A stretch of 22,826 bases of DNA from IMG/VR virus record IMGVR_UViG_3300042569_002972, positions 1 to 22,826 of that record. The stretch is one strand, 5' to 3'. The translations under genes and the position numbers were made by a program. Origin of the DNA: a virus. Of this stretch, positions 1-7,031 are shown piece by piece. The notes below the pieces were generated by a model. The model was not told where the DNA came from and searched no databases. It saw only the letters and a program-made list of their open reading frames with translations. How positions within the stretch are numbered: the first letter of the stretch is position 1; the number at the start of each line of letters is the position of its first letter.

Positions 1-1
1 T

Positions 2-1468
2 AATGACTGTTTGTCCACTAGAGAGCTTTTCTTTAAGAACAAGGCAGAGATTGTGTTAAGAAGTGATTTGTCCAAACACTTTAGAATGAACTTGCTTAAT
101 CATTCTGAACCCAAGTTATCAAAAAGTATATTTCTAAAATTGCTTTCTGAAAAACTTAAAGTATCTCCACACATACTTAAAAAACAAAAGACATACCGCA
201 AGGTTATTAATCTCAATGAAGCAATATTACCATATATTGAATTCAAAACACCTGAGTTAAAAGCTACGCTGTCAAAGTTTAAAAAGTTAAAGCTTGATGG
301 AGAAAATCTTAAAGGTTCATTTAAGCATGAAGTAACTTACCGAGGATTGACATTATCTTTTGCATTAGGTGGAATTCATGGGGCTAAGAAAGGTATATAC
401 AAATCAGATAAAGATTTTATCATTAAGTCTTTTGATGTAACAAGTTTCTATCCTAACCTTGCTATTAGAAATCAGTGGGCTCCAGCGCATATTGATAAAA
501 AAGCATTTTGTGAAATCTATGAAGGATTCTTTGAAGAAAGAAAGAAGTACAGCAAAAAAGATCCGCTCAACTATGTGTACAAAATTTTGCTAAACTCAAC
601 CTATGGTTTGTCTAATGAAGACAACTCATTCCTAAAGGATAGCATGTTTACTATGCGCATTACATGTAATGGTCAGTTGCTATTGGTAATGTTAATAGAA
701 GAGTTATGTGAATCTATTCCTGGTGCCAGACCAATCATGGTTAATACTGATGGTGGTGAGATAATTATTCCTAGAGAATATGAAGAATTATATCATCAGA
801 TATGCAAAGAATGGGAAGAACAAACTTTGTTGCAGTTAGAATTTGAAGCGTATGAAAAGCTAATCATTCCTGATGTCAACAATTACATCGGCATCTTTGC
901 GGGTAAAGAAATTACTAAAGAAGATGCAGTCAAGAAAATCAAAAATGAGTTTCCAAAACCACTAATCAAAAGAACTAAAGACAACCGATACTTATGGTAT
1001 CCCACTAAAAGTAAAGGTAGGTTTGAAGTTGATAAACCATTGCACAAAAACAAAAGCTTTCGCATTAAGAGAATAGCTTACTACTATTATTTTGTTCATA
1101 ATCAAAGTCCAGAAAAGACTTTAGAAGAGAATAAGAAAATATATGATTACTGTGCAGGAGTTAGAGCAGTTGGTAGTTGGAAATTCTTTTTAACCTGCAT
1201 GACTAATGGAGAACTTGATCAGCAAAGTGCACAAAAAACTTTAAGGTATTACATGTCCCTAAAAGGATGTAAGATTCTTAAAGTTGATGGAAGCAGAGCT
1301 ATTAAAGTAGAAGCTTCAAAAAGTTTAGAAAGAATTATGAACAAGTTTGAGAATAAAGAATTTGATGATTATGAAATTGATACTCAGTATTACTTGAGAG
1401 AAATCAATAAAGAAATCAATAAGATTATGCCTTCTCAACAAAAAAACTTATTTTTCAATGAGGATTAA
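2..1468 (+). CDS. Family B DNA polymerase, C-terminal part (5' end outside window)
   Basis: The reading frame is open to the left edge, so the gene is truncated and the TTG at 11 need not be a start. Numbered from that TTG, it shows the family B palm and fingers motifs: GGIHGA (120-125), motif A DVTSFYPNLA with the metal-binding Asp142, motif B KILLNSTYG (191-199), and motif C NTDGGE (245-250). In motif C the first Asp of the usual DTDS is Asn; the second Asp (D247), the essential metal ligand in the family, is kept. The 3'-5' exonuclease region would lie upstream, outside the window. It synthesises phage DNA, most likely with the helicase encoded two genes on. It overlaps the next gene by 11 bases, suggesting one operon and translational coupling. 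The family call is secure; the full length is unknown. Confidence 0.93.
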   Translation, partial: NDCLSTRELFFKNKAEIVLRSDLSKHFRMNLLNHSEPKLSKSIFLKLLSEKLKVSPHILKKQKTYRKVINLNEAILPYIEFKTPELKATLSKFKKLKLDGENLKGSFKHEVTYRGLTLSFALGGIHGAKKGIYKSDKDFIIKSFDVTSFYPNLAIRNQWAPAHIDKKAFCEIYEGFFEERKKYSKKDPLNYVYKILLNSTYGLSNEDNSFLKDSMFTMRITCNGQLLLVMLIEELCESIPGARPIMVNTDGGEIIIPREYEELYHQICKEWEEQTLLQLEFEAYEKLIIPDVNNYIGIFAGKEITKEDAVKKIKNEFPKPLIKRTKDNRYLWYPTKSKGRFEVDKPLHKNKSFRIKRIAYYYYFVHNQSPEKTLEENKKIYDYCAGVRAVGSWKFFLTCMTNGELDQQSAQKTLRYYMSLKGCKILKVDGSRAIKVEASKSLERIMNKFENKEFDDYEIDTQYYLREINKEINKIMPSQQKNLFFNED

Positions 1469-2837
1469 CAGAACACAAACAGAAGATTATTTAAGAAAAA
1501 CAAAATTACCCCAAGCAACTAAGTCATATACTGTGATCTCACACAGTACAATTATTGATACACTTAGAACTAAGCTTGATGAAAAAGGATTCATTATCAA
1601 AAGTGAATTATATAAAGCAGAAGATGCCGGTGATGTAGCAATGGCATTTATTCAAATTGAAAATAGCAAAGACCCAGACATGGGTATGACATTTAACTGG
1701 ACCAATTCTTATAATAAGAAGATTCGCTTTGGATGCTCTGTAGGAGGTTTTATTTATGATAATGAAGTTCCATTCATCTCATCTAGTAATGCAGCGTCTT
1801 GGCTAAGAAAACACACAGGTACGGCTCTAAATGATACCATGCAGGTAATTGATGCAATGATTGAATCTGCAGAAGATCACTTTGATGCAATCATAGCCAT
1901 GAAAGATAAATTCAAATCTATTGAAGTATCTAGAAAAGATTATGCTAAACTGATTGGTTTGTTGTACTTAGACAAAAAGATTCTTACTCCTAATCAAGTA
2001 AGTTTAATCCGTGTTGAGTATGATAAACCATCCTTTGATTACAAAGACAAAGGCACTTTATGGGAATTGTACAAAATGATTATGTTCGGTATTGCTGAAA
2101 ACTCACCTAAGAAATGGTATGAACAGCAAATGCAGATTAGCGCATACATTCAAGTGATGTACAATGTAGCTGTAGAAACAAACATTGAAGATGCAACTGA
2201 CCAACTAAAGTTAGAACTTGAGTCAGAAGAAGATGAATCTACAGAAACAGTAACTGAAGAAGTCAATATGGAAAGCATTGATAACTTAATTCAAGCTCAA
2301 AATATGATTCAAGAAGCAGACTATTCTAAGAAAGAAAGACTTGAAGAAATTAGAACTGAATTAGATAATGAAACAGTTAGTTACGGAGAGCTTGTAGAAC
2401 TTGAAGAGTTGTCTGAATTTATTGAGGAAGATGATGTTCAGTTGTTAGAAGCAGCGGGTGTTCCTGAATTTGAAGATGATGTAATCCTTCCTACAGCTCC
2501 AATGTCAGTAGAAGAAGTTGAACTTGTTCAAGAAGAATTTGGCATTATTGAAACAGGCAGTCCTGATGATGGTTATGTCGGTTCTACAGCTGATACTGAT
2601 TCCCTCTTTGATCTAACAGAGGAAGTAGAAGAAACACAAGAAGAGATAGACACAATGTCACTATTCACAGAAGAACCAAAAGTTCAAAGTATAGTGCCTC
2701 AAGAATTCCAAGAGAGAGTAGATGAGATGCTGACATCACAGTATCAAAACAAAAGACGTGTAGTAGATGTCACCAAAGGCATAGACCACACAGTTTTTGA
2801 GCTAGACTCCAAAGAATTCTTTGTTCTAGAAAATTAA
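1458..2837 (+). CDS. DUF932-like phage protein with acidic C-terminal tail
   Basis: This 459-residue protein starts at the ATG overlapping the end of the polymerase gene. Residues about 25-245 resemble the DUF932 phage/plasmid family by eye. There is an SHSTIIDTLRTKL-type helix, then a strand-rich part with NSYNKKIRFGCSVGGFIYDNEV, which recalls that family's NS.DKS...GxxVFVCDN core, then helices. From about residue 250 to 440 the chain is dominated by Glu and Asp with low complexity, so it is probably disordered; such a tail could mimic DNA or bind basic partners. DUF932 has no established biochemical role. Its place between DNA polymerase and helicase suggests a part in replication or recombination. 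I am confident that it is a real gene, only moderately of the family, and do not know its function. Confidence 0.6.
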   Translation: MRINRTQTEDYLRKTKLPQATKSYTVISHSTIIDTLRTKLDEKGFIIKSELYKAEDAGDVAMAFIQIENSKDPDMGMTFNWTNSYNKKIRFGCSVGGFIYDNEVPFISSSNAASWLRKHTGTALNDTMQVIDAMIESAEDHFDAIIAMKDKFKSIEVSRKDYAKLIGLLYLDKKILTPNQVSLIRVEYDKPSFDYKDKGTLWELYKMIMFGIAENSPKKWYEQQMQISAYIQVMYNVAVETNIEDATDQLKLELESEEDESTETVTEEVNMESIDNLIQAQNMIQEADYSKKERLEEIRTELDNETVSYGELVELEELSEFIEEDDVQLLEAAGVPEFEDDVILPTAPMSVEEVELVQEEFGIIETGSPDDGYVGSTADTDSLFDLTEEVEETQEEIDTMSLFTEEPKVQSIVPQEFQERVDEMLTSQYQNKRRVVDVTKGIDHTVFELDSKEFFVLEN

Positions 2838-2841
2838 TCCT

Positions 2842-2889
2842 TGGCGATGAAGTAGCCGCATGTAAGAGTGCGGTTACTATCATCAGCCA
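2842..2889 (+). promoter_or_regulatory. Long imperfect hairpin upstream of the helicase gene
   Basis: Bases 2842-2860 pair with 2869-2889 to give 19 base pairs, with one G-U wobble (2855/2874), two single-base bulges (2879 and 2885) and an 8-base loop, TGTAAGAG. It lies in the only gap in the window longer than 10 bases (2838-2903) and ends 14 bases before the ATG at 2904. No T run follows on either strand, so it does not look like an intrinsic terminator. It could control helicase translation, mark an RNA processing site, protect an mRNA end, or be a protein-binding site or origin element. The structure is directly visible; the role is inference. Confidence 0.7.
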
Positions 2890-2903
2890 TCAATCCCCCA
2901 ACA

Positions 2904-4214
2904 ATGACATTAGAACAATTAGTCAATGCCAGAAAAGTGGCCATAGACTTTACCGATGGACAAAAACAAGCCCTAATTAAAGTACATAAGTTTTTAAAAT
3001 CAAATAATCAATTTTTCCTCCTAGCAGGATATTCAGGATGTGGTAAAACAACTCTTGCAGAAAACATTGCAAATGCTACTAACGCAGTCCTATTAGCACC
3101 AACTAATGCAGCAGTAACTAGATTATCAGAAAAAATCAATAACCCTTATTTAGAGTATTTTACTATTCACTCATACTTTAACATAAGTGTTGCCGGTAAA
3201 GGTGGATATATTGAAAAAAAACATCAAAAAAATACCGTTCTCATTATTGATGAGTGCTCTATGATTGATGAATATGTACTTGACATTATTGTTGAAAATG
3301 CTCTAAAGCAAAACTTTAAAGTAATTTTTATGGGAGATAGTTTTCAGTTAGAACCTGTAGGACACAATCCTCAAATTTTTAACTGGGATAAAAATGTTAA
3401 ATACAGGTTATACTTTCGAAGTCATAACAAGTATGAATTAACTGAAGTCAAAAGATATGACGGTAGTTTATTAAAGATTGCAACTCAAATCAGAGAAAAT
3501 AAAAAATCTCTGTTTAACCAACCTGAAAATTCTGATCTATCCATAGTACCAAGATTTAGCAAAAGTCTCTTACATAACATTAAACTAGATAATCCATACA
3601 TTGTATTGACCTCTACAAACCAAAGAAGAGTTTTATACAATGCCAAAATTAGAGCAATTAGGTTTAATGATCCGGATATATCAGAATATGCTCAACATGG
3701 GGATAAACTTGTTTCTATAGCCAATACTATAAATTACAATAATGGTGAAACATTTAAAATTAACAACCCTCGGTTTGTTAAGAGTTTTAAAATTAAGCTG
3801 GTTAAAAAAGAAAAACAAACAGAATATGAATGCTTGTATTATAAACACAGTTATAACCAAAGGACTATTCTTATTCCAGAACTTGTAGAAGCAGGTGTTT
3901 CAACATATGAATTAGAATCTGTAGTTAAAGCAGGGTTAATAGAAATTGATCAAGTATTACTGCATGAATTGTTCAAATTTGATGTTGGCGCTAAATATCA
4001 AAAGAAAGTAACATTTGATAAATCTATAAATATTGCAACCTACGGTTATGCAATTTCTTGTCATAAAGCTCAAGGTCAAGAATGGGATAATGTTTATATA
4101 GATGCTGATTGGCTAATGCCTGTATGGGATTCAGCTAAATGGTTTTACACAGCTATTACAAGAGCTAAATGCAAAGTAGAAGTAAGAGCAAATAGATATT
4201 TAAAAATAATTTAA
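2904..4214 (+). CDS. SF1 DNA helicase, RecD/Dda-like
   Basis: This superfamily 1 helicase has 436 residues from the ATG at 2904. The in-frame GTG at 2868 would add 12 residues but lies across the loop and stem of a hairpin, so I prefer the ATG. Numbered from the ATG, visible motifs are: Walker A GYSGCGKT (42-49), motif Ia APTNAA (65-70), Walker B/motif II IDECSM (115-120), motif III GDSFQLEPV (144-152), motif V CHKAQGQEW (about 386-394), and motif VI YTAITRAK (415-422). The order, the UvrD_C_2-type C-terminus and the length match T4 Dda-like helicases (about 440 residues). It would unwind DNA 5'-3' using ATP, for replication start, fork movement or recombination next to the polymerase. The downstream gene begins one base after its stop. 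Confidence 0.93.
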   Translation: MTLEQLVNARKVAIDFTDGQKQALIKVHKFLKSNNQFFLLAGYSGCGKTTLAENIANATNAVLLAPTNAAVTRLSEKINNPYLEYFTIHSYFNISVAGKGGYIEKKHQKNTVLIIDECSMIDEYVLDIIVENALKQNFKVIFMGDSFQLEPVGHNPQIFNWDKNVKYRLYFRSHNKYELTEVKRYDGSLLKIATQIRENKKSLFNQPENSDLSIVPRFSKSLLHNIKLDNPYIVLTSTNQRRVLYNAKIRAIRFNDPDISEYAQHGDKLVSIANTINYNNGETFKINNPRFVKSFKIKLVKKEKQTEYECLYYKHSYNQRTILIPELVEAGVSTYELESVVKAGLIEIDQVLLHELFKFDVGAKYQKKVTFDKSINIATYGYAISCHKAQGQEWDNVYIDADWLMPVWDSAKWFYTAITRAKCKVEVRANRYLKII

Positions 4215-4215
4215 C

Positions 4216-4518
4216 ATGGTGCTAAAAAGAACATTAACTAGAAAAAGCATTCTAGGATTTGGAAATGATTCACTTAAAAATCTTTCTGTCCAAGCAGCAA
4301 TTGATTTAGGTAAAACTAGATACTTAGCTCGCAGTTATTTCAATCTTGAAAAAATCAGTTTTACTGATGATATTTTAGATGAACTTGGTATAACCCTTGA
4401 ATATAGAATTGAAAAGCCAGGCACAAGTGAAAAGAAAAGAACTGCATACTTTGAAAATTTGGTATCTAAAATGACACCAGAAGAAAAATACAACTATCAA
4501 AAAGTTAAAAAAAAATGA
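4216..4518 (+). CDS. Small basic phage protein, unknown function
   Basis: This 100-residue Lys-rich protein starts one base after the helicase stop and ends in an ATGA overlap with the next gene, so it is firmly within the operon. Residues 4-55 form a compact block, with a basic LTRKSILGFG stretch, a helix with LGKTRYLARSYF, and FTDDILDELGI. The general shape (basic GFG turn, then LGK..YL, aromatic residues and an acidic helix) faintly recalls short DUF3820-like phage proteins, but I would not assign it. The C-terminal third is charged and probably flexible. Its position suggests an accessory role in DNA replication; function unknown. Confidence 0.75.
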   Translation: MVLKRTLTRKSILGFGNDSLKNLSVQAAIDLGKTRYLARSYFNLEKISFTDDILDELGITLEYRIEKPGTSEKKRTAYFENLVSKMTPEEKYNYQKVKKK

Positions 4519-4736
4519 AACAAACAGCAGTAGAATGGTTTTCTAAGAACTTAAAAGATTTTCCTCACATAAAACATTCTCAATCATTTAAGGACTTAGT
4601 TATAAAAGCCAAAGAAATGGAGAAGGAGCAGAAGATTAAGTTTGCGGAAAATTGTTTAGACAAAGCATTAGACTTAGATATTAGAACTGCATTTTCTAAT
4701 GTAGAGAAATACTACAACGAAACCTTTAAACAATGA
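4515..4736 (+). CDS. Small helical protein, unknown function
   Basis: This 73-residue protein is linked to both neighbours by 4-base ATGA overlaps, which supports its being translated despite its size. It is predicted to be entirely helical: an N-terminal TAVEWFSKNL helix, a middle segment rich in Lys/Glu (KAKEMEKEQKIKFAE) and a short C-terminal helix with paired Tyr. The layout, with an aromatic TAVEW start and an AKEMEKEQ helix, resembles small orphan proteins common in phages of Bacteroidota. No catalytic motif, membrane segment or Cys pair is present. Function unknown. Confidence 0.75.
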   Translation: MKQTAVEWFSKNLKDFPHIKHSQSFKDLVIKAKEMEKEQKIKFAENCLDKALDLDIRTAFSNVEKYYNETFKQ

Positions 4737-5605
4737 GCACCGTTGAGAAAGTAGTTAGAAAAAGTATGATTATTAGACCATCCGGGCGTAGTACTGATTT
4801 TATTGCGCCCAGTTTTGGTCACGGCTGCTTATATGAATGCGGCTACTGCTACATGAAAAGACATAAACCTTACGGTTTAGATATTGCAACCAATCCCAGT
4901 CAAATCTTAACAGAGATAAATAATCATGCAGCATTTGCAGATGTAGTAAAACCTAATCAAACTCATTCTGAGTATATAACTTATGACATTTCATGCAATG
5001 AAGATTTTGCACTTCATGCTAAATATCATCAGTGGGAATATATATTTGATTTCTTTAAAATGCATCCTGTGGCAATGGGATCATTTGCTACAAAGTATGT
5101 TAACAAAAAACTTCTTGCTTTTAATCCTGAAGGTAAAATTAGAATTAGGTTTAGTTTAATGCCTCAGATTTTTGCTGATAAGTTAGAACCAAACACTAGT
5201 TCTATAGAAGAAAGATTAAAAGCTGTAAGTTTATTTAAAGAAGCCGGTTATGAAGTACATCTTAATTTTAGTCCTGTAATTGTATCACCTAATTATCTTA
5301 GAGATTATTCAAAACTTTTTGTTCAGGTCAGCCAGTATGCAGAAAAAAACGGATGGGATAATAATTCTGTAAAAGCAGAAGTAATTTTCTTAACGCATAA
5401 TGCAAAAAAGCATCAATACAATTTAGATAATAAAATACCTGGAGAAGATTTATTGTGGACTCCAACAACCCAGGAAAATAAAATATCTCAATATGGCGGA
5501 ACAAATATTAGATACAAACATGAATTAAAGGCTGATTACATCAAAGATTGGACTAATTTACATGATGATATTATTAATTGGAATACCATTAGGTATATAT
5601 TTTAA
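4733..5605 (+). CDS. Radical SAM protein, spore photoproduct lyase-like
   Basis: This 290-residue protein has the radical SAM cluster motif C-x3-C-x2-C at Cys32, Cys36 and Cys39, within GCLYECGYCYM. Two Tyr flank the third Cys (Y38, Y40), as in the YCY of spore photoproduct lyase. DISCNEDFALHA places a Cys (C88) where that enzyme has the Cys acting as hydrogen donor (CTSD context). RIRFSLMPQ (136-144) followed by EERLKAV..FKEAGYEVHLNFSPVI also follows the lyase family. Such enzymes use SAM and a [4Fe-4S] cluster to reverse the thymine dimer 5-thyminyl-5,6-dihydrothymine. About 60 residues found before the cluster in Bacillus SplB are missing, so it is a compact version. It starts by ATGA overlap after a small gene. 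Repair of phage DNA is the natural inference; another radical SAM substrate is possible. Confidence 0.85.
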   Translation: MSTVEKVVRKSMIIRPSGRSTDFIAPSFGHGCLYECGYCYMKRHKPYGLDIATNPSQILTEINNHAAFADVVKPNQTHSEYITYDISCNEDFALHAKYHQWEYIFDFFKMHPVAMGSFATKYVNKKLLAFNPEGKIRIRFSLMPQIFADKLEPNTSSIEERLKAVSLFKEAGYEVHLNFSPVIVSPNYLRDYSKLFVQVSQYAEKNGWDNNSVKAEVIFLTHNAKKHQYNLDNKIPGEDLLWTPTTQENKISQYGGTNIRYKHELKADYIKDWTNLHDDIINWNTIRYIF

Positions 5606-5607
5606 AC

Positions 5608-5790
5608 ATGATTTCTAATAAAAGAAGAACTATTGTCACGGCTTTGATGCTAGACAATAAAAATTACTCTGAGTTTATTCCTAAAGCTCTAGAGAGTTAC
5701 ATCAAATCAAAATATAAGTGTTCACTTTATCTTGCCCGCTTGTGTGCGCAAGATTTAATTCAAAAAAACAATGGGAAGAATAATAATTGA
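5608..5790 (+). CDS. Small protein, unknown function
   Basis: This 60-residue basic protein begins two bases after the lyase-like gene stop. It is probably helical: a basic N-terminus (SNKRRT), then a helix with FIPKALESYIKSKYK and a second with LYLARLCAQDLI, ending in Asn/Lys. A short two-helix DNA-binding fold is conceivable but not shown. Its last 20 bases overlap the start of the next gene in another frame. The tight spacing supports a real gene. Function unknown. Confidence 0.6.
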   Translation: MISNKRRTIVTALMLDNKNYSEFIPKALESYIKSKYKCSLYLARLCAQDLIQKNNGKNNN

Positions 5791-5989
5791 ATATTTACCA
5801 GACATTTCAGAAGAGGCTGAGAAAATCATTTCTGAAAACATAACACCTGCAATGACATCATATGAAGGTGATTCAAATCAATATAACTTGCTAGATATTC
5901 TTGCTGATATTATATCTATGTTTTCTAAAGAAGACCAAGATGTTCTTAAAAAATTAAAATCAGAAGGTGTAGACTACATTGAATTATGA
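5771..5989 (+). CDS. Small acidic protein, unknown function
   Basis: This 72-residue acidic protein starts inside the previous gene (20-base overlap) and ends in an ATGA overlap with the next. It is rich in Glu, Asp and Ile, with two likely helices (about 12-25 and 41-66). There are no Cys, no membrane segment and no recognised motif. Small acidic proteins like this in phage early regions are sometimes inhibitors of host enzymes, but nothing in the sequence proves that here. Confidence 0.6.
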   Translation: MGRIIIEYLPDISEEAEKIISENITPAMTSYEGDSNQYNLLDILADIISMFSKEDQDVLKKLKSEGVDYIEL

Positions 5990-6195
5990 AGTATCAAAAA
6001 GATATTGAATTAATTAAAGAGCTTGAACCAGAATTAGAACGGTTTCAAAAAAAGTTTGTAGAATACAAAAACAGGATTGCCAAATCTATGATTGGAGATG
6101 GTGAACCATATAGAGTAAAAGAAAGAGCTGCCATTAAAAGAGCGGCTGAAGATTTAAAACAAATTCTTTATAAAATAAATAAACTATCAGAATGA
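5986..6195 (+). CDS. Small coiled-coil protein, unknown function
   Basis: This 69-residue, highly charged protein is joined to both neighbours by ATGA overlaps. It is almost wholly helical with heptad-like spacing of Leu, Ile and Phe (residues about 5-35 and 46-66), split by a GDGEPY turn near residues 37-42, so it may form a helical hairpin or coiled-coil dimer. Function unknown. Confidence 0.65.
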   Translation: MKYQKDIELIKELEPELERFQKKFVEYKNRIAKSMIGDGEPYRVKERAAIKRAAEDLKQILYKINKLSE

Positions 6196-6326
6196 AAAAA
6201 CTATTAGACCTTGCAGTAAAATCAGTTAAAGATGAAAACTGGCCTGTATTTGTATATGGGTCTGTTGTAGGAATATTTGCCGGTATATCTATAGCAGTTA
6301 TAATATTATCAATTGTATTGTTATGA
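6192..6326 (+). CDS. 44-residue single-span membrane protein
   Basis: The ATG at 6192 overlaps the preceding TGA and its own TGA at 6324-6326 overlaps the next ATG, so ATGA junctions flank it on both sides, which is strong evidence for a real gene despite 44 codons. The N-terminal half is charged (MKKLLDLAVKSVKDENW). Residues about 18-44 form one long hydrophobic stretch with GIFAGISIAVIIL, a single transmembrane helix ending at the C-terminus. It probably sits in the inner membrane. The position in the replication block and lack of a paired lysin gene make a holin role uncertain. An accessory or host-takeover role is equally possible. Confidence 0.7.
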   Translation: MKKLLDLAVKSVKDENWPVFVYGSVVGIFAGISIAVIILSIVLL

Positions 6327-6634
6327 TAGATCCTCCCCCAATAAAAATCAAAATTAATAAAACAAAATCTATAAGGGGTAAGCTTTTTAGGCTATCTTTG
6401 GTAACAGAAAATTTCTATTTCTACAGCAACTATAAAGACGGTGATGAGAACTCAAACACTTTAATTTATAGTAGATCTACTGATCAATTAATATCAAATA
6501 ATTACTTTGCTTATGAAGCTTTAGAAGATGTTTTATCTTCTGAAAACTACATGTGGGCAAGCAGCTATTTAAAAAAATGCTATGCGAAATATGTAAAATA
6601 CATGGAAAAATTTAACCCTGATTATTTTAATTAA
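6323..6634 (+). CDS. Hypothetical protein, 103 residues
   Basis: It starts in an ATGA overlap with the small membrane protein gene. The N-terminal half looks strand-rich (IKIKINK, FRLSLVTENFYFYSNY) and the C-terminal half helical with many Tyr. No signal peptide, Cys pair or catalytic motif is seen. Its TAA is followed by a 10-base gap before the MazG-like gene. It is likely a real gene by context; function unknown. Confidence 0.7.
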   Translation: MIDPPPIKIKINKTKSIRGKLFRLSLVTENFYFYSNYKDGDENSNTLIYSRSTDQLISNNYFAYEALEDVLSSENYMWASSYLKKCYAKYVKYMEKFNPDYFN

Positions 6635-6644
6635 CAAACAACAA

Positions 6645-7028
6645 ATGCAAGAACAAATCAAAATGGTTTATGAATTTCACCAAAAATTCAAACAAGAGCA
6701 AAAAGATAAACCTGGTTTTATCACAAGACACGAGTCTGCTCTTAGGTATTCATTAGGTAAAGAAGAACTTGATGAATACATTCAGGCAGTAAATGAAGAA
6801 GATATGATTGAAATTCTTGATTCATTAGCAGATCAACTGTATATACTGTTTGGTACAATTTGTAAACATGGATTACAAGATCATATTGTTAAAGCATTTG
6901 AACTAGTCCATCAGAATAATTTATCTAAACTGGGGCCAGATGGTAACCCTATTCTTAGAGCTGATGGTAAAATCATTAAACCTGTTGGATTTAAAAAAGT
7001 AGAATTAAAAGATGTGTTAAGCTTGTAA
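6645..7028 (+). CDS. MazG-like NTP pyrophosphohydrolase
   Basis: This 127-residue all-helical protein carries the metal-binding signature of the MazG/PRA-PH NTP pyrophosphatase fold: EELDE (40-44), followed by EILDSLAD (56-63), giving ExxE and ExxD ligand sets for Mg2+. HQNNLSKL (89-96) and a later GPDGNP..RADGK loop are typical of the phage branch of this family. It would hydrolyse a nucleoside triphosphate to monophosphate and pyrophosphate, cleaning up or rebalancing the nucleotide pool during phage DNA synthesis. Phage MazG proteins have also been linked to host alarmone control, but this cannot be read from sequence. It has one domain, shorter than the two-domain E. coli MazG (263 residues). 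Confidence 0.85.
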   Translation: MQEQIKMVYEFHQKFKQEQKDKPGFITRHESALRYSLGKEELDEYIQAVNEEDMIEILDSLADQLYILFGTICKHGLQDHIVKAFELVHQNNLSKLGPDGNPILRADGKIIKPVGFKKVELKDVLSL

Positions 7029-7031
7029 CTT

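Noticed and set aside
883-1065. Minus-strand ORF of 60 codons inside the DNA polymerase gene.
   Set aside because: It is an antisense shadow of conserved polymerase coding sequence with no recognisable product.
2842-2889. The hairpin before the helicase as a tRNA or tRNA-like gene.
   Set aside because: It is a single long stem-loop; no cloverleaf arms, TTCRA loop or acceptor stem can be drawn.
2868-2903. GTG at 2868 as the helicase start, adding 12 residues.
   Set aside because: The GTG straddles the loop and stem of the long hairpin and the added residues show no helicase feature; the ATG at 2904 follows the hairpin and leads straight into the family-like N-terminus.
6192-6326. The small membrane protein as a holin.
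   Set aside because: There is no lysin or spanin next to it and it lies among replication genes; one hydrophobic helix alone is not enough for this assignment.
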